Shown here: one piece after another, positions 1-7,480 of the stretch | How the letters are laid out: each line of letters begins with the position of its first letter | How positions within the stretch are numbered: position 1 is the stretch's first letter | Assembly (NCBI GenBank): GCA_946185805.1 | Contig: CAMHKU010000007.1 | Location: 1-54,377 of the forward strand | Length of the DNA: 54,377 nucleotides | Source: an uncultured Prevotellaceae bacterium | GTDB lineage: Bacteria > Bacteroidota > Bacteroidia > Bacteroidales > Bacteroidaceae | Direction: 5' to 3' | The notes under the pieces: model-generated | Database searches by the model: none | What the model saw: the letters and a program-made list of their open reading frames with translations, nothing else | What the model was told of the DNA's origin: nothing | Translations under genes and position numbers: made by a program

Positions 1-1142
1 CCACCAGCAAGTCGCCCATCACCATCCAGATGCTGCAGGGCGAGCACTTCGGCGGTCAGGCCTTGGTGCTCGACGAGGGCGAGAAGCGCCTCTACGGCCC
101 CTTCCTCATCTATACCACCTACAGCACCAACCCCGTGCAGAGCGCCCGCAACCAGGCCGCCATTGAAGCCGAGGCGTGGCCCTACCAGTGGTTTGAAAAC
201 GACCTCTACCCCCGCGAGCGCGGCACCGTGCGCGGCCACCTCAATGTCACCACCGGTCAGCGCAACGACAGCGTGCGTATCGTCCTGGCCCAGGAGAAGG
301 GCAAGGACCCGCTGGAGATGATGCACGGCTACCAGTTCTGGACGATGACCGACGCCAACGGCGACTTCGAGCTGAAGCACGTGCGCCCCGGCCAGTATAA
401 CCTCTTTGCCTACGCCAAGGCCGGCGACGTGACCGACATGCTGGAGCAGGACGACATCACCGTCAGCGCCGGCGACAACGACCTCGGCACCGTCACATGG
501 ACGCCTGCCAGATACAGCCAGCTGCTGTGGATGATTGGCCAGAACGACCGCCGCAGCTCTGAGTTCCGCTTCAGCGATGCCCTGCGACAGTACGGGCTGT
601 GGGAGCAGGTGCCCGAGAACCTCACCTACACCATCGGCGAGAGTACGGAGAAGGACGACTGGTATTACGCCCAGACACAGAAGAACGGCACCTGGACCAT
701 CAAGTTCAACCTGGCCGAGCGCCCCGGCGGCCGTGCCTATCTGACGGCCTCGCTCGCTGGCTGCAGCGGCACGGGGTCTACCCTCAACGTCAAGGTGAAC
801 GGCACGCAGCGCGCCACGTGGAAGCCCGGCGTCAACGATGCCTGCGTCTATCGCAGCGCCGTTAACAGCGGCCGCCACTATGTCTACACGTGTAACTTCA
901 TCAGCACCGGCCTGAGGGTGGGCGAGAACACCGTCACCCTGCAGCTCACCGGCAGCGGCAGCAAGGACGGCATCATGTACGACTGCATCAAACTGGAGGC
1001 CGGCACGCCCGTCGTCAGTGGTATCAGCGACGCGACTGTCGGCGCCACTGTCGGCGCCCCCGCCAAGTACTTGCAGCAGGGACGGCTCGTCATCGAGCGT
1101 GACGGCCAGCGCTTTGCCGCCGACGGCCGGAAAATATTCTAA
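1..1142 (+). CDS. Rhamnogalacturonan lyase, PL4-type, 3' part (5' end outside window)
   Basis: The frame is open from the first bases, so the catalytic N-terminus lies upstream. What remains matches the non-catalytic half of family PL4 rhamnogalacturonan endolyases. It has a segment around GEHFGGQALVLDEGE, then LYGPFLIYTTYSTN, then a carboxypeptidase-regulatory/FnIII-like domain (ERGTVRGHLNVTTGQ to GTVTWTPARYS, about residues 60-165). A C-terminal jelly-roll carbohydrate-binding-like domain follows (LWMIGQNDRRSSEFRF to MYDCIKLEAG, about 165-325). PL4 enzymes cleave the Rha-GalA backbone of RG-I by beta-elimination. The protein ends in a short tail (LQQGRLVIERDGQRF, then AADGRKIF) that resembles tails of other secreted proteins here, so export by a type IX-like route is inferred. 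The catalytic residues are not visible. Confidence 0.82.
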   Translation, partial: TSKSPITIQMLQGEHFGGQALVLDEGEKRLYGPFLIYTTYSTNPVQSARNQAAIEAEAWPYQWFENDLYPRERGTVRGHLNVTTGQRNDSVRIVLAQEKGKDPLEMMHGYQFWTMTDANGDFELKHVRPGQYNLFAYAKAGDVTDMLEQDDITVSAGDNDLGTVTWTPARYSQLLWMIGQNDRRSSEFRFSDALRQYGLWEQVPENLTYTIGESTEKDDWYYAQTQKNGTWTIKFNLAERPGGRAYLTASLAGCSGTGSTLNVKVNGTQRATWKPGVNDACVYRSAVNSGRHYVYTCNFISTGLRVGENTVTLQLTGSGSKDGIMYDCIKLEAGTPVVSGISDATVGATVGAPAKYLQQGRLVIERDGQRFAADGRKIF

Positions 1143-1155
1143 AAGAAAAAAGCGC

Positions 1156-1193
1156 TATTTTTGCTGCTTTTCTAAGAAAAAGTGTTATCTTTG
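1156..1193 (+). promoter_or_regulatory. Bacteroidota-type promoter for the PL11 fusion gene
   Basis: TATCTTTG at 1186-1193 matches the -7 consensus TAnnTTTG and is followed by the common GCAGC. A second match, TATTTTTG, lies at 1156-1163 and also supplies a TTTG at roughly -33 spacing. The leader to the ATG at 1273 is about 75 nt. No Shine-Dalgarno site is seen; the bases before the ATG are A-rich. Confidence 0.55.
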
Positions 1194-1272
1194 CAGCGGC
1201 CAACGGGTAACTGACCTGTTTGGCCGCTGTATTGCTGCCTAAGCGTAAATTATAACTAAATACTAAGACAAA

Positions 1273-4200
1273 ATGAAAAAGCTTTTATTAATGACCCTGT
1301 TGGGGGCAATGACCCTCGGCGCCAGTGCGCAGCGCGTCACCGACAAGCTCACGCGCGGCATCGTGGCTGTTCCCCAGGGCGACAAGACCGGCCAGGATAG
1401 TCGCTACGGCATGTCGGGCACAGGTGTCTTTGTCAGCTGGCGTATCCTTCCCACGGAGTATTACGACACGAAGTATAACCTCTATCGTGATGGTTCGCTC
1501 GTGGCCGCAGGACTGACGGTGTCAAACTATCAGGACGACGGCGGTTCCAAGACGAGCACCTACCGTGTGGTGCCTGTGGTGAAGGACGTTGAACAGACGG
1601 CCGCCGCCGCCGAGTGCAAGCCCTGGGACCATCAGTACTGGGAGATTCCCGTGCTGCCCGTCGTGGGACGCGACGGCAATGTGGAAACCGCTTATTCGCT
1701 CAACGACTGCTCGGTGGCCGACGTCGACGGCGACGGACAGATGGAGTTCGTCGTCAAGCGCCGCAACGACAGCGGCAGCCTGCGACTGGCCAGTAACAAG
1801 ACCCACTTCAACCTGCATGAGTGCTACAAGATGGACGGCACCCGCCTGTGGTGGATTGACATGGGGCCCAACCTCATGGCCGGTCCTGACGAGCAGTTCG
1901 ACCTGATTCTTTACGACTGGGACCAGGACGGCAAGGCCGAGGCCGTCATGCGCGGTGCCGACAACATGATTATCCACACCGCCACCGGCAAGACCATCAA
2001 CATCGGCAACATGCAGACCGGTCTCAACAGCGACCGCCCCGAGTACATGGGTGTGGGCAAGGAGTACCTGCTCTATCTCAACGGTGAGACCGGCGAGCCC
2101 TACGGCTGGAACGGCGAGGAGAACTGGACGCCCATGGACTACCCCCTGCCGCAGTTTGAGAGCGGCGAGAGCTATGGCAGCAGCAGCGTCTGGGGCGACC
2201 TGGGCCACCGCATGCAGAAGCACTATTTCGGCGCGCCCTATCTCGACGGCCGCAATGCCGCCATCTTCCTCGGCCGAGGCTGCTACACGCGCCATAAGTT
2301 CTGCGCCCTGGAGGTGAACAAGGAGACCCACGAGCTGAAGCAGCTCTGGCGCTGGAACTGCTACGACGGCTCGTCGCCCTGGTTTGGCAACGGGTTCCAC
2401 AACTTCGCCATTGCCGACGTCGACTGCGACGGCCGCGACGAGATTGTCTTCGGCTCGATGATTATCGACGACACCGGCTACGGCCTGGCCACCACGGGCT
2501 ACGGCCACGGCGACGCCCAGCACTGCGGCGACCTCGACCCCTACCGCTGGGGCCTGGAGCAGTTTGTCTGTCTGGAGAGTGCCGCCGTACCCGGCATCGC
2601 CTATACCGGCGCCACGAAGCAAGACCTGCGCTACACCACCGGCGGCGGCTCCGACAACGGCCGCTGCATGGCCGGCAACTTCTTCAACTCCTATCCCGGA
2701 GCCGTGGGCATATCGGGCAATGCCGTGAGCCTCGTGGCCGACAAGGCCAACCTTAACTTAGGCGGTTTCGGCGATGACTATGTCAACATGCGCGTCTATT
2801 GGGACGGCGACCTGCTCGACGAGTTTATGGACTCGCCGGGTGTGGAGCGTGCGCCAACAGTTTACAAGGCACCTGGACAGACAGAGGTGGGCACCAACCG
2901 CAGCTATGAAAACGGCCGCTGCTGGATGGGCCAGGGCAACCTCAACAACTCGTCGAAGAACAACCCCTGCTTCCTGGGCGACATCATCGGCGACTGGCGC
3001 GAGGAGATTGTCACCCGCACCGCCGACAAGCTGATTATCCAGACCACGAGCTACCCCTCACCGTGGGGCTTCACCTCGCTCTGGTACGACCACGAATACC
3101 GCAACGCCATGACCTGGCAGTCGGTGGGCTACAACCAGCCGCCCCACGTCAGCTTCTTCCTCGGCGAGATGGAGGACATCACCGTGGCGCCGCCGGCCAT
3201 CACCCTTGAAGGGCGCACCGAGGTGGCTAATGGCGGCACTATCCAGTCTACCGACGCCCACCTGCTCGTCTCGGGCTATGAAGACAAGACCATCAGCGTC
3301 AGCGACGGCGCTTCACCTTATATATTAACGGTCAACGCTCCTGCCTGGCTTAAGGGCAGTGGCTCGCGACAGGCAACGGCGTCAACGCCGAAGGTGCCTG
3401 CACAGACCGTAGAGACCTTTACCACCACGCTCACCGGCGGCGCCTTCAGCGGTGCCACGCGACTGGTGAAGCAGGGTGAGGGCGTGCTCGTGCTGCCCAA
3501 CGTCGTTGAGAAGCACACCGGCGAGACCGACGTCTGGCAGGGCACCCTCCAGTTTGACGGCACGCTGGAGAGCAGCCCCCTGTGGCTCAACCGCCACACC
3601 ACGCTCATCTCCAACGGCGGGCAGTTCAAGGCCGGCATCAAGGCCGACTACAACGCCACCATCTATGTCGGCGGCAAGGATAATGTAGGCACCATCAGCG
3701 CCTCGAAGCTGCAGATGGGCTTCGGCTCGCGCCTCGTGTTAGACTTCAACGGCACGGCCTTCGACCAGGTGAGCGCCACGGAGATGACCATCGAGAGCAA
3801 GACCGGCGCCGTGTGGACCGACTTCGGCCCCCGCTACAAGGCTCCTGTGCTACAGGTCAACTGCTTGGAGAAACTGACTCCCGGCACCTATGAGCTGGGC
3901 ACCATCGGCACCGTCAGCGGCAATCTCTCGGCCATCAACCTCGAAGGTATCGACAGCAGCCTGAAGCCCGAGCTGAAGATTGAGGACGGCAAGCTGCTGC
4001 TCGTGGTGGAGTCCATGCGCGAGGCCGGTCAGGTGGTGTGGAACGGCACCTCGGCCGACGCCAACTGGCAGCAGGCCGTCGGCGAGAACTTCCTCTACGA
4101 CGGTAAGCCTACGGCCATGGCCTACGGCGACGACGTCATCTTCAACGACGACGCAGAAGTCACCACCGTCACCATCAAGGGTGGCGTGAGCGCCCAGACG

Positions 4201-5886
4201 GTGACCTTCAACAACGAGACCAAGGCTTACACCGTCAATGGCGACAGCATCGTGGGTGGCGGTGTGCTCACCAAGAACGGCGCTGCCAGCCTGACGCTCA
4301 ACAACGTCAACCGCATCGGCGAGGCCGTCATCAACGGCGGCCGAGTCACCGTCACCTCGCTGGCCAACAGCCGCGGCCAGACCTGGGGCTCGTTAGGCGG
4401 TGTGTCGTCGCCCATCAACCTCAACGACGGCGCCACGCTGCAGGCTAACGGCATTATCATCAGCGACCAGGTGGTGAACCTCACCGGCGAGGCAACCATC
4501 GACGTGCCGTCGGGCAAGAGCGCCATCTTCAACAAGGCCATCCGCGGCACCGGCTCCACGCTCATTAAGACGGGCGCAGGCTCCTTTGAGACGGGCACCG
4601 TCAGCAACACCTACTCCACGCTCGTGGTGAAGGCCGGCACGGTGACGTCGAACATGAACACGTCGAATGTCGATATGCTGCCTGCCACCGTCCAGTTGGA
4701 GGGCGGCGTGCTCTGGGGCGCCAACCTCGAGGGCGGCAGCGGCGTGACCAACCGTGCCAACTTCGTGGTGCCTGCCGGCAAGACCGGCGAGTTCCACGGC
4801 TCCTTCCGTGGCACCTATAGCGGCAAGCTCACCGGCGAGGGCACCTTCAAGCCCGTCAGCGGTGGCGTGCGCTGCTACTGGAACGGCGACTGGAGCGCCT
4901 TCGAGGGCACCGTCCAGCCCATAGCCAACGACGCCTCTAACCGCCAGAACAAGAAGTCGTACACGCCGACCTTCAATTTCTGCAACGGCAAGGGTATCCC
5001 CAACGCTACGCTCAACCTGAGCAATGGGCAGACTGTCTACAGCAGCGGCCCGGCCAGCGGCGATGCTTCCTACACCATTCCCGTGGGGCATATCGTGGCT
5101 TCGGGCACGCCGGGCACACTGGCCGGCGCCGGTTCGTGGATTATCGGTCTGCTGGGCAAGGATATGACCTCACAGTTTAAGGCTACCACCACCGTCACCA
5201 AGCGTGGTGCCGGCATCTGGCGCATCACGACGCCCGGCAACATTACCGGAGCGGTCATCGTGGAAGACGGCGTGCTGCAGGTGAACACCACCAACCAGAC
5301 CGACAAGATCCTGAACTCCGTCACGCTGAAGAAGACCGCCGAAATGTTTGCCCGCGGGTATATCAGCTCGCTCACGATGGAGAGCGGCACACAGCTGACG
5401 CCCCGCGCCGGCAACCTCTCTACCCCCGGCACGCTGAAAGCTTCCGGCACGATGAACGTCAAGGCCGGCGCCACGGTGAACTTCCGCCTGAACAGCCTCA
5501 CAAGCTATTCTAAGCTCGACGCCGCCAACCTCACCATGAACGGCACGGTGACGGCCGAGTTTGGCACAAGCTACACACCGAAGGCCGGCGACACCTTCAC
5601 CCTGTGGACTGTCAGCGGCACCTTCAGCGGCACACCCGTCATCGACCTGCCCCAGCTGCCCGAGGGCCTGTACTGGGACACCCGCGAGCTCGCTGCCAAG
5701 AGCGGCGTGCTGAAGATTACCGACGACGCCACCGTGGGCATCAGCATCCTGGCGGCCGACAGCGACCCGTGCAATGTCTACGACCTCAGCGGACGCCTCG
5801 TCAGCCGACAGTCGTCGCCCACGGCTACCGACGGCCTGCCCGCAGGCATCTACGTCCGTGGCGGTAAGAAGGTAATAGTGAAGTAA
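1273..5886 (+). CDS. PL11 rhamnogalacturonan lyase fused to PATR-type beta-strand repeats, with C-terminal sorting tail
   Basis: A 1537-residue secreted enzyme. It has a signal peptide (MKKLLLMTLLGAMTLGASAQ), then a PL11 beta-propeller lyase at about 20-640. Typical PL11 features are FVSWRILPTEYYDTKYNLY and repeated Asp-rich calcium-binding loops (DVDGDGQMEF, DWDQDGKAEA, DVDCDGRDEI). PL11 enzymes cut RG-I endo or exo by beta-elimination. Ordinary PL11 proteins are about 600-750 residues. Here another 900 residues of Gly/Asn/Thr-rich beta-strand repeats follow. They include at least four units like the passenger-associated repeat of autotransporters (LVKQGEGVLVLPN near 731, LTKNGAASLTLNN near 998, LIKTGAGSFETG near 1096, VTKRGAGIWRITT near 1307). 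There is no autotransporter barrel. The protein ends NVYDLSGRLVSRQ to GLPAGIYVRGGKKVIVK, a type IX-style sorting tail. The repeats may be a stalk or a binding solenoid (inference). Confidence 0.92.
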   Translation: MKKLLLMTLLGAMTLGASAQRVTDKLTRGIVAVPQGDKTGQDSRYGMSGTGVFVSWRILPTEYYDTKYNLYRDGSLVAAGLTVSNYQDDGGSKTSTYRVVPVVKDVEQTAAAAECKPWDHQYWEIPVLPVVGRDGNVETAYSLNDCSVADVDGDGQMEFVVKRRNDSGSLRLASNKTHFNLHECYKMDGTRLWWIDMGPNLMAGPDEQFDLILYDWDQDGKAEAVMRGADNMIIHTATGKTINIGNMQTGLNSDRPEYMGVGKEYLLYLNGETGEPYGWNGEENWTPMDYPLPQFESGESYGSSSVWGDLGHRMQKHYFGAPYLDGRNAAIFLGRGCYTRHKFCALEVNKETHELKQLWRWNCYDGSSPWFGNGFHNFAIADVDCDGRDEIVFGSMIIDDTGYGLATTGYGHGDAQHCGDLDPYRWGLEQFVCLESAAVPGIAYTGATKQDLRYTTGGGSDNGRCMAGNFFNSYPGAVGISGNAVSLVADKANLNLGGFGDDYVNMRVYWDGDLLDEFMDSPGVERAPTVYKAPGQTEVGTNRSYENGRCWMGQGNLNNSSKNNPCFLGDIIGDWREEIVTRTADKLIIQTTSYPSPWGFTSLWYDHEYRNAMTWQSVGYNQPPHVSFFLGEMEDITVAPPAITLEGRTEVANGGTIQSTDAHLLVSGYEDKTISVSDGASPYILTVNAPAWLKGSGSRQATASTPKVPAQTVETFTTTLTGGAFSGATRLVKQGEGVLVLPNVVEKHTGETDVWQGTLQFDGTLESSPLWLNRHTTLISNGGQFKAGIKADYNATIYVGGKDNVGTISASKLQMGFGSRLVLDFNGTAFDQVSATEMTIESKTGAVWTDFGPRYKAPVLQVNCLEKLTPGTYELGTIGTVSGNLSAINLEGIDSSLKPELKIEDGKLLLVVESMREAGQVVWNGTSADANWQQAVGENFLYDGKPTAMAYGDDVIFNDDAEVTTVTIKGGVSAQTVTFNNETKAYTVNGDSIVGGGVLTKNGAASLTLNNVNRIGEAVINGGRVTVTSLANSRGQTWGSLGGVSSPINLNDGATLQANGIIISDQVVNLTGEATIDVPSGKSAIFNKAIRGTGSTLIKTGAGSFETGTVSNTYSTLVVKAGTVTSNMNTSNVDMLPATVQLEGGVLWGANLEGGSGVTNRANFVVPAGKTGEFHGSFRGTYSGKLTGEGTFKPVSGGVRCYWNGDWSAFEGTVQPIANDASNRQNKKSYTPTFNFCNGKGIPNATLNLSNGQTVYSSGPASGDASYTIPVGHIVASGTPGTLAGAGSWIIGLLGKDMTSQFKATTTVTKRGAGIWRITTPGNITGAVIVEDGVLQVNTTNQTDKILNSVTLKKTAEMFARGYISSLTMESGTQLTPRAGNLSTPGTLKASGTMNVKAGATVNFRLNSLTSYSKLDAANLTMNGTVTAEFGTSYTPKAGDTFTLWTVSGTFSGTPVIDLPQLPEGLYWDTRELAAKSGVLKITDDATVGISILAADSDPCNVYDLSGRLVSRQSSPTATDGLPAGIYVRGGKKVIVK

Positions 5887-5906
5887 TGTCCCTTGATATG
5901 CAACAA

Positions 5907-5945
5907 AAGATGAGCGGATGCGCAACCAGCACATCCGCTCATCTT
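5907..5945. terminator. Bidirectional terminator between convergent genes
   Basis: A perfect 14-bp stem (5907-5920 with 5932-5945, arm AAGATGAGCGGATG) with an 11-nt loop. It is T-rich on the right and A-rich on the left. It lies between the stop of the PL11 fusion and the stop of the minus-strand Rpn gene, so it can serve both. Confidence 0.8.
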
Positions 5946-5997
5946 TATATTTCGTCCGTTACTATTGTATTGGGATTGTATGGTGAGACGAGTGATT

Positions 5998-7146
5998 TTA
6001 TGATTGTACTAGTTGCTGGATATGTTCTATAGGCATGTTCATGTCTTCGGCAATCGTCTCTATGCTTAGTCCTGCCTTTAGAAGCAGTTGCACAGAACGT
6101 CTTAGCTGCTCATCCTTCTGTGAAAGCTGCTCATCCTTCTGTGAAAGCTGCTCATCCTTCTGTGAAAGCTGCTGATCCTTCTGTGAAAGCTGCTCATCCT
6201 TCTGTGAGAGCTGCTCATCCTTCTGTGAAAGCTGCTCATCCTTCTGTGAAAGCTGCTCATCCTTCTGTGAAAGCTGCTCATCCTTCTGTGAAAGCTGCTC
6301 ATCCTTCTGTGATAGCTGCTCATCCTTCTGTGAGAGCTGCTCATCCTTCTGTTGAAGCAGTACCGTCTTTTCAGCCAGTTGTTTATCTTTGATCATGATG
6401 TCGGTGTCGCGTTTCTCAATGATAGAGTAGTACTCGTCCTCGACGTTCATGTCCTGCCGTGTGTCAGCATCGGCGGCCGCCATCAGCAGTCGGTGCAAGA
6501 TAGGCTGTAATTCATCGTCGTCGCCATAAGGGCTGTCATCGTAGTTCAGGAAGTGCTCGCTCTCTTCGGCGTGCAGTGTCTGGTCGAAGACACTTAGCAC
6601 CTTGTCCAGCCGGTTGTTAATCTGACCGTGCAGCCGTGGTATCTGTACGATGATGCTGTTGTGTGTCAGACTGTCTACAAACGGATTAGGCAAACCTTTT
6701 GTCACCCGGTTTTCGTTATAGTCGTAAGCTTCGTGCTGCACATACAGCACCGGCTCCTCAATATCGCCCACCTTGTGGCCTAAGATGTAGACGGCCACCA
6801 TCGGCATCGCGTAACCTTCCTTGCACTCAGCAATGATGTTGTCCTTACGTTGATATTGTGCGCCGAGGTATTGGCGGAATCGCAGGGTTTCCGTTTCCAG
6901 CCATGTCTTTTGCACCTCAATCAAAATCATCTGTTGGCTGCCGTCACTGTTGCGTACGGTGGCTCCGAAATCGATGCGAAACATCGACAGCGTATCTCTT
7001 TGGCTGTTGCTATACTCATGCGGTCTCATCCTTACTTCCAAAATATCCATCTTCAGCAGCGCCGAAAGGATGGTGCGTGCTACACGAGTGTCCTCCATGA
7101 GAAACTTGAATACGGAGTCGTAAATAGGGTTGGCTATTGTCAGCAT
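5998..7146 (-). CDS. Rpn-family recombination-promoting nuclease / PD-(D/E)XK putative transposase with heptad repeat tail
   Basis: 382 residues. The N-terminal domain (1 to about 225) matches the Rpn / PD-(D/E)XK nuclease group common in Bacteroidota: NPIYDSVFKFLMED, then MFRIDFGATV with the putative catalytic Asp, then MILIEVQKTW with the E-x-Q/K site. A linker follows, then 12 copies of the heptad QKDEQLS (about residues 268-350), predicted to form one long coiled coil. The last 30 residues (LLLKAGLSIETIAEDMNM) look like a small helix-turn-helix cap. In E. coli such proteins are DNA-cleaving toxins linked to phage defence, and a short in-frame C-terminal product from an internal start neutralises them. 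Here an internal ATG at 6396 would give a 132-residue product holding all the repeats and the cap; that use is inference. The start at 7146 follows a good promoter. Confidence 0.88.
   Translation of the reverse strand: MLTIANPIYDSVFKFLMEDTRVARTILSALLKMDILEVRMRPHEYSNSQRDTLSMFRIDFGATVRNSDGSQQMILIEVQKTWLETETLRFRQYLGAQYQRKDNIIAECKEGYAMPMVAVYILGHKVGDIEEPVLYVQHEAYDYNENRVTKGLPNPFVDSLTHNSIIVQIPRLHGQINNRLDKVLSVFDQTLHAEESEHFLNYDDSPYGDDDELQPILHRLLMAAADADTRQDMNVEDEYYSIIEKRDTDIMIKDKQLAEKTVLLQQKDEQLSQKDEQLSQKDEQLSQKDEQLSQKDEQLSQKDEQLSQKDEQLSQKDEQLSQKDQQLSQKDEQLSQKDEQLSQKDEQLRRSVQLLLKAGLSIETIAEDMNMPIEHIQQLVQS
6104..6351 (-). repeat. 21-bp coding minisatellite, 12 near-identical copies
   Basis: Twelve tandem 21-bp units (plus-strand core GCTGCTCATCCTTCTG plus TGAAA, TGAGA or TGATA) encode QKDEQLS. 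One unit has GATC for CATC, giving DQQLS. The near identity of the copies, down to synonymous positions, points to recent expansion by slippage or unequal recombination. Because the unit is a whole number of codons, copy-number change keeps the frame and alters only coiled-coil length. There are no unique spacers, so it is not a CRISPR array. Confidence 0.97.
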
Positions 7147-7163
7147 ATCGTTTGATTTTTGCG

Positions 7164-7195
7164 CAAAGATACAAACAATTTACGATATTTCCAAA
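7164..7195 (-). promoter_or_regulatory. Promoter for the Rpn gene
   Basis: Read on the minus strand: TTTG (7192-7195), 20 nt, TATCTTTG (7171-7164), a full match to the Bacteroidota sigma-70 consensus. The leader to the ATG is about 15 nt. Confidence 0.72.
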
Positions 7196-7328
7196 TTATT
7201 GGTTCGAAAAAAACGTCCGGCTGAATCAACAGACATTCTGTAGCTCCCCTTCACCCATGAAACCGCGCTACCCTTTCTTGCGAAATCAAAAATTAAAGTT
7301 CTTTTGCCAATTTTTTTACTCTTTTTTC

Positions 7329-7359
7329 TTGCGTTAAATCAATAAAATGCTTATCTTTG
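7329..7359 (+). promoter_or_regulatory. Promoter for the secreted 937-residue protein
   Basis: TTG at 7329-7331, 20 nt, TATCTTTG at 7352-7359 followed by CAGCC. The transcript would carry a leader of about 115-120 nt before the ATG at 7481. The rest of the 334-base gap between the Rpn gene and this gene holds only the two divergent promoters as far as I can see. Confidence 0.65.
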
Positions 7360-7480
7360 CAGCCGATATATCATTTTTACAACAAAGAAACGATTACTCA
7401 GTGTGCCCGAAGGGACGCTACTACTTATCAATAATAAGTCTACTTTATTAACCACTATTAATAACTAAAATTTTAAAAAC

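Noticed and set aside
1522..2622. 366-codon minus-strand open frame opposite the first PL11
   Set aside because: PL11 calcium-binding loops and propeller motifs are on the plus strand; antisense shadow.
6104..6351. Possible CRISPR array
   Set aside because: Repeats are contiguous 21-mers with no spacers and are in frame with a coiled-coil protein.
6120..6392. Alternative reading frames (KAAHPSV and SFHRRMS repeats) through the minisatellite
   Set aside because: They are open only because the 21-bp unit contains no stop in those frames; outside the array they end at once.
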